Origin: Actinoplanes nipponensis
GTDB taxonomy: Bacteria > Actinomycetota > Actinomycetes > Mycobacteriales > Micromonosporaceae
Direction: 5' to 3'
Length of the DNA stretch: 64,000 nt
Assembly (NCBI RefSeq): GCF_016862275.1
Contig: NZ_BOMQ01000026.1
Location: forward strand, 124,001 to 188,000
This document shows, piece by piece, positions 62,199 through 64,000 of this stretch. Below the pieces are notes generated by a model. That model saw only the letters and a program-made list of their open reading frames with translations. It was not told the DNA's origin and did not search any database. A program made the translations under genes and the position numbers. Every line of letters begins with the position of its first letter. The first letter of the stretch is position 1.

Positions 62199-63413
62199 CT
62201 ATTCGATCGATACTGTGCCACGGTCCGGCCGGTGCTCGTGAACCGCCCGGCCCATCCGCCGTCCCACCAGGACGGCCGAGACGGCGAGGGCGAGGGCGGC
62301 GGCGCCGAGCGCGCCGAACGCGATGCCGGGCAGGGTGTGCGGCAGCACCAGCCAGGCGGCGGCCACGAAGACCGCGGTCACCATCCACAGTGGCGCCGAG
62401 GGCCACGGGGCGTGCGCGGCGACCTGGGCGTTGATCAGGACGAAGACGACCCCGTAGAGGGCGCCGGTGGCGGCGAAGACCGGGGCGTAACGGCCCAGGC
62501 CGGCGTAGTCCGGGCCGCCGGCCAGCCGGAACGCCAGCCCGCCGCCGGCCGCGGCGGCCGCGGTCAGCGCGAGCCCGCTGGCGCCGACCAGGATCAGGGC
62601 GAGCCGCAGCGTACGGGTGTTGCCCTGGGCCAGCCGCGGCAGCGCCAGCACGGTGACCACCTGCGGCGCCCACAGCGCGCCCTTGGTCAGCACGGTGCCG
62701 ACCGCGTACGCGCCCGAGGCGTCGAACGGCAGGAACCGGCGGGCCAGCAGCAGGTCGGCGTACGAGACCACCAGCATCGCCAGCGTCGCCCCGCCCGCGG
62801 TCAGCACCGACCGGGCCGCCAGCGGCGAGCCGCCGGCCACCACCCCGGGCCGGCGGGCCAGCACGTGCAGCACCGGCAGCACCAGGATCGCGGTGGCCGC
62901 GCCGATCAGCAGCGCCCCGGTCAGCCCGGCGCCGAGGGCCAGGCCGGCCACCACGCCGCCGTACCGGCCGCCGGCCAGCACGGCCAGCCCGGCGGCGAGC
63001 GGCAGGAAACGCTGGTCGCCCTGCATCTCGCCGAGCCAGCGGCCGGCGGCCACCACGCCGACGGTGGAGACGCCGGCGAGCACGGTGGCCATGGCCGGCA
63101 GCCGCAGCACCAGCACCGCCAGCGGCAGCGCCACCAGCAGCGCTCCGGCGGTGACCGCCACGGTCAGCACGGCGGACCGGGTGGCCGGCGACGGGCCGTA
63201 GCGGGCGCGGTGCACGGCCACCGCGATCTGCAGGCCGGTGCTGGCCACGCCGGCGATCGCGGTCATCGCCAGCAGGGTGGCCAGGGCGCTCAGGTCGGCC
63301 GAGGTCAGCAGGCGGGCGCCGAGCACCGGCACGACGTAGGCGAGCAGGTTGGCCAGCACGCCCGCCGCGGTGACCGCGATCCCCGCCACGCCGATGCCCT
63401 CGCGACTGGTCAT
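62199..63413 (-). CDS. Polysaccharide flippase-like membrane protein
   Basis: A 404-residue protein with about 12 hydrophobic helices and few charges: GVLANLLAYVVPVLGARLLT near the start, YADLLLARRFLPFDASGAYA in the middle, and APVFAATGALYGVVFVLINA. The pattern resembles Wzx/MATE-like exporters that flip lipid-linked sugars. It is divergent from the GT-C-like gene at 63482 and upstream of the DUF4185-FN3 gene, so an envelope or exopolysaccharide cluster is likely. The ATG at 63413 is chosen; an upstream start at 63452 has no signal. Confidence 0.8.
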   Translation of the reverse strand: MTSREGIGVAGIAVTAAGVLANLLAYVVPVLGARLLTSADLSALATLLAMTAIAGVASTGLQIAVAVHRARYGPSPATRSAVLTVAVTAGALLVALPLAVLVLRLPAMATVLAGVSTVGVVAAGRWLGEMQGDQRFLPLAAGLAVLAGGRYGGVVAGLALGAGLTGALLIGAATAILVLPVLHVLARRPGVVAGGSPLAARSVLTAGGATLAMLVVSYADLLLARRFLPFDASGAYAVGTVLTKGALWAPQVVTVLALPRLAQGNTRTLRLALILVGASGLALTAAAAAGGGLAFRLAGGPDYAGLGRYAPVFAATGALYGVVFVLINAQVAAHAPWPSAPLWMVTAVFVAAAWLVLPHTLPGIAFGALGAAALALAVSAVLVGRRMGRAVHEHRPDRGTVSIE

Positions 63414-63481
63414 GCTGCCATCCCGTCCGGTAGTTGCGTATCGTGGCGCCACGTAAAGGGCGGATCTTCGAGGGGGCGAGC

Positions 63482-64000
63482 GTGCGGGACCGGCTGGCCC
63501 TGCCGCTGACCGCCGTGGCCGTGACCCTGGCCGTGCTCGCGCCGCTGGCCGCGCCAGGGTACGTGCTCGTCTACGACATGGTCTTCGTGCCCCGCCAGCC
63601 GCTGCGGGCCGAACTGATCTGGCCGTCCGGGACGCTGCCGCGCGCGGTGCCGCTGGACGCGCTGGTCTCGCTGTCGGCCACCGTCGCGCCGGGCTGGCTG
63701 GTGCAGCGGGTGGTGCTGGTGGCCGTGGTGCTGCTCGCCGCGCTCGGGGCGGGCCGCCTGGTGCCGACGGGGCGGCTGCTGCCCCGGCTGATCGCCGCGG
63801 TCGGCTACGCGTGGACGCCGTACCTGGCCGAGCGGCTGCTGATCGGCCAGTGGGGGCTGCTGCTGGCCTACGGGGCGCTGCCCTGGCTGGTCTCCGGGGC
63901 GCTGCGGCTGCGCGCCGGTGACCGCCGCGCCCTGCTCCCGGTGCTCGGTTTCGGGGCGCTGGCCGCGGTGACGCCGACCGGTGGGCTGATCGCGCTGGTG
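63482..64000 (+). CDS. GT-C-like polytopic membrane protein, cut by window end
   Basis: The first 173 residues of a membrane protein: an N-terminal helix (LALPLTAVAVTLAVLAPLAA), a short exterior loop (MVFVPRQPLRAELIWPSGTL), then further helices (VVLVAVVLLAALGAGRLVPT, GQWGLLLAYGALPWLVSGAL). The layout with a loop after helix 1 and a hydrophobic body resembles GT-C glycosyltransferases and related large actinomycete membrane proteins, but the diagnostic residues cannot be confirmed in this fragment. GAGGGGG precedes the GTG at 63482. It is divergent from the flippase-like gene. Confidence 0.7.
   Translation, partial: MRDRLALPLTAVAVTLAVLAPLAAPGYVLVYDMVFVPRQPLRAELIWPSGTLPRAVPLDALVSLSATVAPGWLVQRVVLVAVVLLAALGAGRLVPTGRLLPRLIAAVGYAWTPYLAERLLIGQWGLLLAYGALPWLVSGALRLRAGDRRALLPVLGFGALAAVTPTGGLIALV

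Overview
The window is very GC-rich (third codon positions almost always G or C), uses many GTG and some TTG starts, and packs genes with 4-base ATGA/GTGA overlaps. This points to an actinomycete. An orphan flagellar fliQ, a CebR-type cellulase operator, secreted plant-polymer enzymes and many large regulators suggest a soil Micromonosporaceae member (Actinoplanes-like). That placement is inference; no rRNA gene or phylogenetic marker was compared.

Layout. 1-3.0 kb: the 5' part of gnd (minus), a lone PemK/MazF-type protein, then about 0.9 kb of non-coding composite repeats. 3-8.4 kb: transglutaminase-like protein, ANTAR/PAS/SpoIIE phosphatase, a DUF427-BKACE pair and a secreted PET-hydrolase-type cutinase. 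8.5-14.3 kb: secreted alpha/beta hydrolase, NUDIX, GH5-CBM2 cellulase behind a perfect CebR-type box, erythromycin-esterase homologue, orphan fliQ with a textbook terminator. 14.3-19.3 kb: ArsR-SRPBCC operon, and an MFS/Spl-like radical SAM/methyltransferase operon opposite a TetR. 19.4-31.5 kb: PRC-barrel stress protein, glgX, a DUF4037 protein, TAT phosphatase, tannase family, two-component system, and a GH32 gene running in frame into chaB. 31.5-41 kb: DEAD-box helicase, D-amino-acid oxidase, a three-gene metal-permease-like operon, diguanylate cyclase, acyl-CoA dehydrogenase, GNAT. 41-46 kb: TetM-like factor with a possible leader ORF, opposite a GGDEF-EAL protein. 46-50.4 kb: Gfo/Idh oxidoreductase, LacI regulator and divergent GH30 enzyme. 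50.4-55 kb: GyrI-like protein, MerR-GyrI regulator, two MFS transporters, and between them a convergent region rich in hairpins plus a tiny gene for a repeat peptide. 55-64 kb: HAD, YcnI, 5'-3' exonuclease, acyl-CoA dehydrogenase and Lrp regulator, then an envelope-polysaccharide region (DUF4185-FN3 protein, flippase-like protein, GT-C-like membrane protein cut by the window end).

Working together: several genes (GH5, GH30, GH32, tannase, cutinase, alpha/beta hydrolase) are secreted or carbohydrate-active and fit polymer scavenging, with LacI/CebR-type control visible in the DNA. Regulatory modules recur as divergent or co-transcribed regulator/effector pairs (ArsR-SRPBCC, TetR-MFS, MerR-GyrI-MFS, LacI-GH30, possibly Lrp-acyl-CoA dehydrogenase).

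The most unusual object is the 37-codon gene at 53490-53603 (minus). It has a strong ribosome binding site and encodes four WAGP-xx hexapeptides whose DNA copies differ mainly at wobble positions. It sits divergently from an MFS transporter. It is the best candidate here for an undescribed repeat-peptide (possibly RiPP-like or secreted) system. The composite repeat array at 1921-2816 is the second. No tRNA, rRNA, CRISPR array or insertion sequence was recognised.
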